From the NCBI GenBank assembly GCA_964348795.1, contig CAYGDY010000018.1:1-30181 (forward strand): 30,181 nt of DNA. Reading direction: 5' to 3'. The DNA comes from JADLAT01 sp964348795. Its GTDB lineage: Bacteria > Pseudomonadota > Alphaproteobacteria > Micavibrionales > Micavibrionaceae. Below the pieces are notes generated by a model, which was given only the letters and a program-made list of their open reading frames with translations, did no database searches and was not told where the DNA came from. Made by a program: the position numbers and the translations under genes. Of the stretch, positions 22,758 through 30,181 are shown in pieces (the first letter of the stretch is position 1; every line of letters starts with the position of its first letter).

Positions 22758-24097
22758 TGTATAACATGTAGAGGCTGGACGTGTATTGTGTGGCGAAAGG
22801 CATCCGGATAGTCCCAGTGTATGGTGTTGAAGGGTCCCTGAGCACTCTCAAGCGGTTTCCATTTTCCAAAAATTTCTCCGGTTTCTCGTGAAATCCAGAC
22901 TTTTTCAGGGGATGCCAGCAACATTTGTTCCAGATAATATTTGATCCTGTCTTCGCGGTGCGCTGTTTTTTCTTCGAGTTCGATCAAAAGTTTATAAAGG
23001 GTTTTGTTTCTTTCAAGCGCTTCGGCCTGTTCCAGATAGTTTTTGGCCACGCCGTAAACACCGGCCTCAAGCGCCGCTTTTCCGGCGGCCAACAAACCGT
23101 ACGTGTTTGTTTTGTGATGAGTGAGGAGCTGTTCTATCCATGAAAGCCGAAACAGAAAATCTTCTCTTTTTTTATCAGGCAGTAACGTATCCCACTGGGA
23201 TAAAAGGTCGGGATGGGGGGCGTGTTTCCATGCATTCTCTATGGCGTATTTTGCCTTTTTGTTCTGACCATTCCGGAAATAATGTTCTGCCAGTACAAGC
23301 ACAGTGGGCGCAAAAGCAGGGTCCAGTTTTAAAGCGCATTTGACACGGGAGAGGGCCTGAGCAGGGTGCCCCGATTTTTTGTCCTGCTCTGCCTGTATCA
23401 GCAAAAGCGTTATCCGGTCACTTATAATTTTTTCAGGTTCCAGAATTTTTTGTTTTTCAAGACGTTTGAGCAAGGTCAGGGCTTCGGGCCATTGATGAAG
23501 TTTCAGAGAAAGATCATATGTTAACTTCAAAATCCAGTGTTGCTGGGGATAAAGGGAGAGGGCTTTGCTACATAGGGCCAGAGCTGTTTCGTAGTCCGAG
23601 GCGTCAAGGGCGGTTTGCAACAGGCCACGAATGCCCAGAAACGCCGAATCTTTATGATCCAGAAGCGCTGTGAATTTTTCCCGTGCATCGGCTTCCCGCC
23701 CTTCGAGGCGGGCGACTTGTGCCTGCAGGAGAAGAGACAGGCCCTGTGTATTGGAAAGATATTTCTGGGCAAGGGCGGCGTGTCTTTTGGCGGTCACAGT
23801 GTCACCCGCCGCGACAGCCGATAATCCGGTTGTCAGGGCGGTATACCCCTTTTCCCGCGCCCTGATGGTTTTGTACCGCTTCAGGCTTTTGGGAAAATCA
23901 AGAATAGTTCTGAAAATCCGATAGAAAAAAAGAGAGGCAAGAACAAGGGCGAGCAAAAGGAGCAAAAAAAAGCCCAGATGAAGTGTGATAGCGTAGTCTT
24001 TCCAGTGAATCTGTACGTCTCCGGATTGATCTGCAATCCATACGGCGAGCGTGACCAAAAGCCCAACTTTCAAAGCAAACCACAACGCTTTGATCAT
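22754..24097 (-). CDS. hemY: HemY-like membrane TPR protein
   Basis: This 447-residue protein is of the HemY type found next to hemC/hemD in proteobacteria. It is distinct from the protoporphyrinogen oxidase that bears the same name in Bacillus. Two N-terminal membrane helices (about 5-21 and 39-58) are followed by a cytoplasmic helical region of TPR-like repeats (about 80-400), with blocks such as GLSAVAAGDTVTAKRHA and LKLDPAFAPTVLVLAEHYFRNG. The exact role in heme biosynthesis is not settled. AAGGAGAG lies a few bases before the ATG. It is the last gene of the hemC-hemD-mitofilin-like-hemY operon, 56 bases after the previous gene. Confidence 0.9.
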   Translation of the reverse strand: MIKALWFALKVGLLVTLAVWIADQSGDVQIHWKDYAITLHLGFFLLLLLALVLASLFFYRIFRTILDFPKSLKRYKTIRAREKGYTALTTGLSAVAAGDTVTAKRHAALAQKYLSNTQGLSLLLQAQVARLEGREADAREKFTALLDHKDSAFLGIRGLLQTALDASDYETALALCSKALSLYPQQHWILKLTYDLSLKLHQWPEALTLLKRLEKQKILEPEKIISDRITLLLIQAEQDKKSGHPAQALSRVKCALKLDPAFAPTVLVLAEHYFRNGQNKKAKYAIENAWKHAPHPDLLSQWDTLLPDKKREDFLFRLSWIEQLLTHHKTNTYGLLAAGKAALEAGVYGVAKNYLEQAEALERNKTLYKLLIELEEKTAHREDRIKYYLEQMLLASPEKVWISRETGEIFGKWKPLESAQGPFNTIHWDYPDAFRHTIHVQPLHVIQ

Positions 24098-24153
24098 GTT
24101 CTCTCCTTGTGTTTTTCAAAAGCTTCTATAATAACACTTTGTGTTTCAACAAG

Positions 24154-25764
24154 TTATTGAGCTGTGTACGCATCGGATTTTTGCGGCATGGTAATTCGTT
24201 TGGGAACAGGCATGGCGCTGTCTGGTTTATAGAGGTTGATTCCGGTTTCATCGTTTTGAATATACTGAGGTGCACCCAAAGTTTTGCGCGTTGCGGGAGA
24301 GTGTTTTAAAACCGTACTCAAAAGCGCGTTGATTTTTTGGGCGGACAAGGCCCCCTGTGCCTGTTGGAGCCATGGCTGTGCAAGGCGTCCGGCTTTTCCG
24401 TCCAGCGTCCGGATGGTAGAAATCGCACCATCAATATCGCCGGAATCCAAAAATTTCTGGGCCTTTGAAAGGGTTGCCTGAACGGGTGTCCCCGTGATCA
24501 ACTCTCCATTTTTTTCAACCTGAAACAAGGTGTTCATGTGCGCCTTTGTCCGCTCTGTCAGGGATACGTTTTCGCCATTGAGGGAGGCCATGACAATTTC
24601 TTCAGTCAGGGCTTTGAGTTCATTGGCAAGGCCTGCAGGGGTTAAGACCCCTTTTTCAGCTTGCGGTGCAAGACGTTCGAGGGCAGAGGTGAGTTCAGGA
24701 TTGTCTGGCCCCACCACTTTTTGCAAAAGGGCCAAGTCTTCCGAAAAGGGTGTGTTGTCGTGGTCCAGAGTCGTGCGCAGTTGTGTAATTCCGAGCAACA
24801 AGGCGGCCGCTTTCAGGTCATTGGTGGGAACACCCTCGAAGGCTTGCCCCAAAACGGTACTTTGGGCACGGGCCGATTCCAGCTGGGTTTCCAGTGCGCC
24901 GTGCGCAGAATTGAATCCATCCAGCAAGGCGCCGAGTTCGGAGAAGGCTTCCTGTGTCAGGCCGTTACCCGTGTTTTGCCACATATTCAGGCGCTGAAGC
25001 ATGTCTGCCAGCGCGGGCGACTGGCCGAGCGCCGTCATCTGTTGCCCGAGTTTTTGGGCATGTTCCTCCAGCGTGCCTGAGTCTTGTGCCAGAATATCGC
25101 CGGATAGTTCCTGTGCGGTGGTGACAGCATTCCCGATACTTTGTCCTATGGCACCAGCCCGTTTTTCAATCTCCGGAATTTCAGGGAGAACCGTTCCCAA
25201 AAAGGAAGAGGGTCTGTCTGTTTCAGGTGCGGTATTTTGTGATGTGGCGACGTCTTGATCGGGCGTTTTGGTGTTGCGGGGCCATAGCAGGACGATGAAG
25301 GCCGATAAAATAACAAAGGCCAGCGCCAGAAGGATCCAGATCTGCCGGTCAGGCACGCCTTGCATTTGACGGGCGGGAGGTGGTAAAGGCGTACGTTCGG
25401 TTTTTGGTACAGAAGAAACGGAAGTGAGAGATGTCTGGGGCGTGGAAAGAGGCGTAGTCGGTGTTTCCAAAGGCACGGTGACTGGTTTGGGGCCGCGCTG
25501 TACTGCGGCTATTGCTGGGGTTGGAGGAGAAGGTGCTCCAGACAGGAGATCCGAAAGATCAACGCCATGTGTGCGGGCGGCTTGCAAAATGGTTTCGCGG
25601 CGCAGAGCCGGAATGATATCCCGTTTTTTCCAGCCCTGTATTGTTGTAACAGCGACTTCGATTTTTTTTGCCATGGGCCGGATACCACCAAAGCGTTCTA
25701 TGATCTCGCCGGCGTTTTGCAGAGGCATTTCCAAAAAGTCTTCCTGTTTTTTTACGACATTCAT
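24154..25764 (-). CDS. Mitofilin-like membrane protein with N-terminal carph-isopro-type helix-turn-helix
   Basis: The 536-residue product has an unusual domain order. Residues 16-74 look like the carph-isopro-type HTH domain: EIIERFGGIRPMAKK, a TIQGWKKR turn and a HGVDLSDLL end. A Pro/Thr-rich linker (about 76-135) leads to one membrane helix (142-161), then a long acidic, helical periplasmic region and a C-terminal block (DSGDIDGAISTIRTLDG...LAQPWLQQAQGAL) typical of alphaproteobacterial mitofilin/Mic60 proteins. Its place between hemD and hemY is where alphaproteobacteria carry the mitofilin or HemX-like gene. The HTH would lie in the cytoplasm and the coiled region in the periplasm. DNA binding is unproven. 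Start ATG 25764 is used; Met13 (25728) is an alternative. Confidence 0.8.
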   Translation of the reverse strand: MNVVKKQEDFLEMPLQNAGEIIERFGGIRPMAKKIEVAVTTIQGWKKRDIIPALRRETILQAARTHGVDLSDLLSGAPSPPTPAIAAVQRGPKPVTVPLETPTTPLSTPQTSLTSVSSVPKTERTPLPPPARQMQGVPDRQIWILLALAFVILSAFIVLLWPRNTKTPDQDVATSQNTAPETDRPSSFLGTVLPEIPEIEKRAGAIGQSIGNAVTTAQELSGDILAQDSGTLEEHAQKLGQQMTALGQSPALADMLQRLNMWQNTGNGLTQEAFSELGALLDGFNSAHGALETQLESARAQSTVLGQAFEGVPTNDLKAAALLLGITQLRTTLDHDNTPFSEDLALLQKVVGPDNPELTSALERLAPQAEKGVLTPAGLANELKALTEEIVMASLNGENVSLTERTKAHMNTLFQVEKNGELITGTPVQATLSKAQKFLDSGDIDGAISTIRTLDGKAGRLAQPWLQQAQGALSAQKINALLSTVLKHSPATRKTLGAPQYIQNDETGINLYKPDSAMPVPKRITMPQKSDAYTAQ

Positions 25765-25801
25765 CGGGTCTGGCCTTTTGGTTTCAAGGGGTTTTCCATG
25801 T

Positions 25802-26548
25802 TCAAACTTCTCTTAAACACACGCGCTCTGCCAAATCGAGCAGAGACTTACCATTGGGGTGTTTTGCGCTGTACGCACCCCTCCAAGGAGCAGGGTGTAC
25901 GCACACTAGCACGCTTTCACTGATGCATAAAGCGTTTATCGTTGCCAGAGTGTATTCCATCGCAAGGCGTGTGATGATATCGAGGAAAATGGCCGCCGTA
26001 CGTTTGGAAAAAAAGAGCACGGCGGATATCTGGCCTGCTTTGAGGGCGGACAGGGTCTCGGGGGTAAAAGTCGGCAAGGGACAAGCTTTATAGACGCGTT
26101 TTTCATGCAGGACTATGCCGCATATTTCGCACAGAGGGCGCAGAGGTCTGGCAACAAGGTCTCCGCGCAGATACAGGTAAGGTTTTGAAAAATTTGTGGT
26201 ATGGCTCTGAACGAGCGCGACGAGATCTGCGCCGGTACCTTGGGCAGAAAAAACGGGATCAAACCCGCATTGTTTTGCTGTTTCGGCTGTTTGATCTCCG
26301 ACAGTAAAGAACCGGATGTCGGGGGGGAGGGGCGCCTGAAGGCTGTTTTTGAAAAAGCGGACACCTGCCTGACTGGTGAAGAGCAGGCCTTGATAGGATG
26401 CAAGATCCGGCAGAGAAAAATCGAGCGGTGTTATTTCCAGAAGGGGGGAAGACAGTGTTTCAAATCCAGCGGCTTCAAAAGCATTTTGCGTGGTTATGGC
26501 ATCCTCCCGTGGTCGTGTCACAAGGATTTTGGGGCGGGCTGTCGTCAT
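25802..26548 (-). CDS. hemD: Uroporphyrinogen-III synthase
   Basis: HemD closes and inverts ring D of hydroxymethylbilane to make uroporphyrinogen III. The 248-residue product begins MTTARPKILVTRPRED, the usual strand-turn start of the family, and has the GLLFTSQAGVRFF and FFTVGDQTA blocks around the active-site cleft; sequence conservation is low, as is normal for HemD. The frame can be extended to 26611, but the ATG at 26548 is chosen because GGAGGA (26565-26560), overlapping the hemC stop, lies 11 bases before it. It follows hemC by eight bases. Confidence 0.92.
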   Translation of the reverse strand: MTTARPKILVTRPREDAITTQNAFEAAGFETLSSPLLEITPLDFSLPDLASYQGLLFTSQAGVRFFKNSLQAPLPPDIRFFTVGDQTAETAKQCGFDPVFSAQGTGADLVALVQSHTTNFSKPYLYLRGDLVARPLRPLCEICGIVLHEKRVYKACPLPTFTPETLSALKAGQISAVLFFSKRTAAIFLDIITRLAMEYTLATINALCISESVLVCVHPAPWRGAYSAKHPNGKSLLDLAERVCLREV

Positions 26549-26556
26549 ATCGCGTA

Positions 26557-27552
26557 TTATCCTCCGAATTGAGAGGGAAACGGGCCTGAAAAGAGCCCTT
26601 CCGGCAAGCATGTACGCATACGGTTTCCGATTTTAGAGCCGAGCGTTTCTGCTTCTTCAACTGTGGTAACTTTTGCTGTGCCCTCGTCACTGAAAAAAAG
26701 CGCACCATTCGGTGAGGCAACATGCACGCGGAGATGAAGGTGTCCATTTTTGTCCATAGCGTAAGCGCCGATTGGCGCGCGACAAGACCCTTGCAAGGCT
26801 TGTACAGCCTTGCGCTCTGCTTTCACACAAAGTATTGTATTGTAACACGATATATGGCTAAAAATGGCTGATATCTCTTCGTGATCTGTGCGTGTTTCTA
26901 TCCCGACTGCGCCTTGTCCCGCCGAAGGCAACATGTCATCAGGATCTAAAATAATGTCTGCGTAATGGGCGAGATGAAGGCGGTTCAGTCCTGCCATGGC
27001 AAGGAGGGTAGCCTCCACTTGTCCCGCCTGTACCTTCTCGATGCGGGTCTGTACGTTTCCCCGTAAGGGGACCATTTCAAAATTTGGTCTCTTTCGTAGC
27101 AAAAAGGCGGCGCGGCGCAGGCTCGCGGTTCCGATCAGGGTTCCTTCAGGAAGATCGGACAGGATGTACGTCTCTCCAGCGGGTTTTATTTTGAAGGCCG
27201 GAGTGAGAAGAAGCGCATCGCGGGGATCTTCACGGGGTAACATATGGTCAATCGCCAACCCTTCCGGCAGGGCGGAGTCCATATCTTTCATGGAATGGAC
27301 CGCCGCATCAATGGTGCCTGCCAGAAGGGCTTCTTCGATTTCCTTTGCAAATAAGGCCTTGCCGCCTGAATCCTGATCCAAAAGCCTGTCTCTCTGTTGT
27401 GGGGTCCAGTCGCCTGATGTTTTGATGACGATGACCTCTGTAGAGATTTCGGGGTGAGTCCGATGTACTGCTTCGCAGACCATGCGGGTTTGGGCCAGCG
27501 CCAAGGGGGACCCCCGTGTCCCGATACGGATTTTTTCCGGTGTGCGTTTCAT
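26557..27552 (-). CDS. hemC: Porphobilinogen deaminase (hydroxymethylbilane synthase)
   Basis: HemC polymerises four porphobilinogen units on a dipyrromethane cofactor. The product begins KIRIGTRGSPLALAQT near its N-terminus, contains the DAAVHSMKDMDS block, and has the cofactor-binding cysteine in LQGSCRAPIGAYA. With the start at 27552 it has 331 residues, slightly more than the usual ~310. Upstream in-frame starts at 27564, 27588 and 27603 lack ribosome-binding sites and add residues outside the conserved fold, so I use 27552. It is divergent from guaA and is the first gene of the heme operon. Confidence 0.95.
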   Translation of the reverse strand: MKRTPEKIRIGTRGSPLALAQTRMVCEAVHRTHPEISTEVIVIKTSGDWTPQQRDRLLDQDSGGKALFAKEIEEALLAGTIDAAVHSMKDMDSALPEGLAIDHMLPREDPRDALLLTPAFKIKPAGETYILSDLPEGTLIGTASLRRAAFLLRKRPNFEMVPLRGNVQTRIEKVQAGQVEATLLAMAGLNRLHLAHYADIILDPDDMLPSAGQGAVGIETRTDHEEISAIFSHISCYNTILCVKAERKAVQALQGSCRAPIGAYAMDKNGHLHLRVHVASPNGALFFSDEGTAKVTTVEEAETLGSKIGNRMRTCLPEGLFSGPFPSQFGG

Positions 27553-27739
27553 GATGCTGTTCATAACCAATTTTAAGACTTTTGTCATGTGGCTTGCGTT
27601 CAAGAGAGAGCTGGATCAGGAAAAAAGAGTGTTTTTTACCGGCGCTTCTGTGCTAAATCCTTTACCTGAGACAGAATCTTGCGTATTCCTAGATGGTGTT
27701 GGAAACCGTTTTGTTACTTGAAAAAACCAAAGGAACCCT

Positions 27740-29329
27740 ATGTCCGTCCGTCCCCTTGCCCAGACCGCGCCTGATCAACAACATGATCATATCCTGATTC
27801 TGGATTTTGGGTCTCAGGTCACGCAATTGATTGCGCGTCGTTTGCGCGAAAGCGGGGTCTATTGTGAAATTTGGCCGTTCAACACCGCGGATGAAGCCAA
27901 GATTCGGGCTTATAGCCCCAAAGGGATTATTCTGTCCGGTGGGCCGTGCAGTGTAACGGAAGACGATTCGCCCCGTGCACCGGACTGTGTTTTTACCATG
28001 GGATTGCCGGTTTTGGGTATTTGTTACGGTCAGCAAGTCATGGTTCAGCAACTCGGCGGCAAGGTCGAACCCGGGGAAACGGCGGAGTTCGGGCGGGCCT
28101 ATGTGGATGTCGTGGCGCATAATAGCTTGCTGGACGGGGTCTGGGACAAAGGCGCACACGAGCAAGTCTGGATGAGTCATGGCGACCGTGTGACGGATTT
28201 GCCGCAAGGCTTTGAAATTGTCGGAAAATCAGAAGGCGCGCCTTATGCGATTCTGGCGGATGAAAAACGCAAGTTCTATGGGGTGCAGTTTCACCCCGAA
28301 GTGGTGCATACACCGCATGGTGCGGCGCTGTACCGGAATTTTACGCATAATGTCTGTGGCTGTAGGGGTGACTGGACCATGGGCGCATTCAAGGAGGAGG
28401 CTATAGCCAAGATCCGTGCGCAGGTGGGCTCCGGCAAGGTGATCTGTGGTCTGTCGGGCGGCGTGGATTCGTCTGTGACCGCGGTTTTGCTTCATGAGGC
28501 GATCGGGGATCAACTGACCTGTATTTACGTCGATACGGGCTTGATGCGCACCGGTGAAAGTGCGCAGGTGGTGGATTTGTTCAAGAATCACTATAATATC
28601 CCCCTCATTCACGAGGATGCGAGCGAGAAATTCCTGAGCGGTCTGGAGGGGATTTCAGACCCCGAAATGAAGCGCAAACTCATCGGTCAGCTTTTTATTG
28701 ATGTGTTTGATGCCTGCGCCCAGCGGGTCGGCGGTGCAAAGTTTTTGGCGCAAGGCACGCTGTACCCCGATGTCATCGAATCGGTGAGCTTCACCGGCGG
28801 GCCGTCTGTCACGATCAAATCCCACCATAATGTCGGGGGTTTGCCGGACCATATGGATCTGAAACTGGTGGAGCCCTTGCGGGAGCTGTTCAAGGACGAG
28901 GTGCGCGCTCTGGGTATTGAGCTCGGCATGCATCCCGATTTCGTCAAGCGCCACCCGTTTCCGGGGCCAGGCCTTGCGATTCGTATCCCGGGCGAGATTA
29001 CGGCGGAAAAGCTTGAAATCTTGCGTAAGGCTGACACGGTGTATCTGGAGGAAATCCGCAAGGCTGGCCTGTATGACGCGATCTGGCAGGCGTTTGTGGT
29101 GCTTCTGCCCGTGCGGAGCGTGGGTGTGATGGGCGATGGGCGGAGCTATGATTATGTCTGCGCTCTGCGTGCCGTGACCAGCACAGACGGCATGACGGCG
29201 GATTATTACCCCTTTGACCATGCGTTTTTAGGCAGAGTGGCCACGCGCATTATCAACGAAGTGCGCGGCATTAACCGTGTGACCTATGACATCACGTCCA
29301 AACCCCCCGGAACGATTGAGTGGGAGTGA
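27740..29329 (+). CDS. guaA: GMP synthase (glutamine-hydrolysing)
   Basis: GuaA aminates XMP to GMP. The 529-residue product has the N-terminal glutamine amidotransferase with catalytic Cys95 (GICYGQQV) and His185/Glu187 (FHPEV), then the ATP-pyrophosphatase domain with SGGVDSS (239-245), and the C-terminal dimerisation domain ending TSKPPGTIEWE, which is the family terminus, so the gene is complete. AAAGGAA lies six bases before the ATG. It is divergent from hemC. Its 3' end is a known integration site for genomic islands, and the next gene, only four bases away, has very different base composition. Confidence 0.98.
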   Translation: MSVRPLAQTAPDQQHDHILILDFGSQVTQLIARRLRESGVYCEIWPFNTADEAKIRAYSPKGIILSGGPCSVTEDDSPRAPDCVFTMGLPVLGICYGQQVMVQQLGGKVEPGETAEFGRAYVDVVAHNSLLDGVWDKGAHEQVWMSHGDRVTDLPQGFEIVGKSEGAPYAILADEKRKFYGVQFHPEVVHTPHGAALYRNFTHNVCGCRGDWTMGAFKEEAIAKIRAQVGSGKVICGLSGGVDSSVTAVLLHEAIGDQLTCIYVDTGLMRTGESAQVVDLFKNHYNIPLIHEDASEKFLSGLEGISDPEMKRKLIGQLFIDVFDACAQRVGGAKFLAQGTLYPDVIESVSFTGGPSVTIKSHHNVGGLPDHMDLKLVEPLRELFKDEVRALGIELGMHPDFVKRHPFPGPGLAIRIPGEITAEKLEILRKADTVYLEEIRKAGLYDAIWQAFVVLLPVRSVGVMGDGRSYDYVCALRAVTSTDGMTADYYPFDHAFLGRVATRIINEVRGINRVTYDITSKPPGTIEWE

Positions 29330-29333
29330 GGGT

Positions 29334-30181
29334 ATGAACGATAACGAAAAAATATGGGCAGAACATGATCGTTGGTGTAAAAAAATTAAGTCGAATGATT
29401 CTTCTTTGAAAAGTGCTACAACACTTGGCGTAGATGAAGCGTTAAAAGCACACTTTTTGCTGGTCGAACATTTTACAGAAATAAACGGAGAGATAGGAGG
29501 GGTGGGTCCTAAAAGTATGGATCTATTAATTTCTTCTTTACATCGCGCTCATGTATCAATTGGAAATGAAAAAAAGTGGAAAACAAAGTATGAAATTATT
29601 GCAACCACTCTCTTTGGTTTAATAAAAAATCATCCATTTCATGATGCAAATAAGAGAACTGCATTTTTATGTACAATTCACTTGTTGAGAAAAAACAAAT
29701 TAATGCTTACAGCGAAAAGTTCAGATTTTGAGGATTTTCTTGTAGAGATTTCTGAAGGAGGCATAGAACATAGAAAAAGATACAAAGAGTTTACCAAAAA
29801 TTCGAAAGATCCTGAAGTTATGTATATTGCGTTTTGGTTAAGAAAAAATACAAGAGAATTAAAAAAAGAAAGGCATACAATTACATTTAGAGAGCTTCAG
29901 AGAATTTTGAAAAGAAATGATTATGACCTAATAAATCCACAAAATAATAGAATAGATGTAGTGAAATATAAGAAAAGTAGGTTTTCAAAAAAAATAACTG
30001 TTACGAAACTCGGAACCGTAGGTTTTCCAGGACTTGCAAAACAAGTTCAGCCCGGTGATTTAAAATGGGTTAGAGAACTCACTGGCCTTACAGATCAAAA
30101 TGGTTTTGACTCTCAGACGTTTTATGAAGGGGAGGGCAATTTTTATACCTTAATTGCAAAATACGAAGCACCACTCCGTAG
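29334..30181 (+). CDS. Doc-like (Fic fold) protein with C-terminal extension, 3'-truncated by the window
   Basis: The frame is open from ATG 29334 to the edge, at least 282 codons. Residues 30-130 fit a Doc-type Fic fold. The key motif is HPFHDANKRTA at residues 100-110, which carries the D-A-N-K-R form of Doc (a kinase of EF-Tu) rather than the D-G-N-G-R form of AMPylating Fic enzymes. A lysine-rich region after residue 165 has a TFRELQRILKRNDYDLI stretch that faintly resembles a HicA-type fold, but I would not name it. No antitoxin gene precedes it, since guaA ends four bases upstream. The base composition is much more A+T-rich than in all neighbours, suggesting recent acquisition. The family call rests on one strong motif. 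Confidence 0.75.
   Translation, partial: MNDNEKIWAEHDRWCKKIKSNDSSLKSATTLGVDEALKAHFLLVEHFTEINGEIGGVGPKSMDLLISSLHRAHVSIGNEKKWKTKYEIIATTLFGLIKNHPFHDANKRTAFLCTIHLLRKNKLMLTAKSSDFEDFLVEISEGGIEHRKRYKEFTKNSKDPEVMYIAFWLRKNTRELKKERHTITFRELQRILKRNDYDLINPQNNRIDVVKYKKSRFSKKITVTKLGTVGFPGLAKQVQPGDLKWVRELTGLTDQNGFDSQTFYEGEGNFYTLIAKYEAPLR

Overview
The window looks like chromosomal DNA of an alphaproteobacterium of middling G+C. The signs are rpsT directly upstream of dnaA, the acpS-lepB-rnc-era block, a hemC-hemD-(mitofilin-like)-hemY operon, and dense short-spaced operons. I cannot assign a genus. Most of the window is housekeeping DNA. Three stretches are not: a methyltransferase/regulator pair plus a probable small RNA (about 3.3-5.3 kb), a tandem array of three giant DotA/TraY-type membrane proteins (14.2-22.7 kb), and an A+T-rich Doc-like gene directly after guaA (29.3 kb to the end).

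Layout. 1-3.3 kb: end of a FIST sensory protein, a periplasmic DsbC/DsbG-like thiol isomerase, and an unrecognised protein with a Pro-rich tail carrying three SP(L/M)(S/A)(M/F)F modules. 3.4-5.3 kb: minus-strand XRE regulator and class I methyltransferase, then a candidate sRNA with C6 hairpin loops. 5.3-10.5 kb: a small secreted protein, rpsT, a 509-base leader, then dnaA-tsaD-gpsA-EVE. 10.5-13.4 kb, minus strand: acpS-lepB-rnc-era. 13.5-14.0 kb: apt. 14.2-22.7 kb: the three DotA/TraY paralogs. 22.75-27.55 kb, minus strand: hemC-hemD-mitofilin-like-hemY. 27.7-29.3 kb: guaA. 29.3 kb to the edge: partial Doc-like gene.

The most unusual content is the DotA/TraY array. The three proteins (948, 934 and 927 residues with the starts chosen here) share the whole architecture, and no other type IVB secretion or IncI-type conjugation gene is seen around them. 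Each has an N-terminal extension with one membrane segment, then a second hydrophobic segment ending in a signal-peptidase-like A/V-x-A site at residues 113-115 in all three. Each also has a set of conserved cysteines in the large central region. LepB and a DsbC-like protein are encoded in the same window and are plausible but unproven maturation factors.

Other points of interest are the C-rich-loop sRNA candidate, the fusion of a carph-isopro-type helix-turn-helix domain to a mitofilin-like membrane protein inside the heme operon, and the foreign-looking Doc-like gene at the 3' end of guaA, a known integration hotspot. No tRNA, rRNA, CRISPR array, transposase or integrase was seen.
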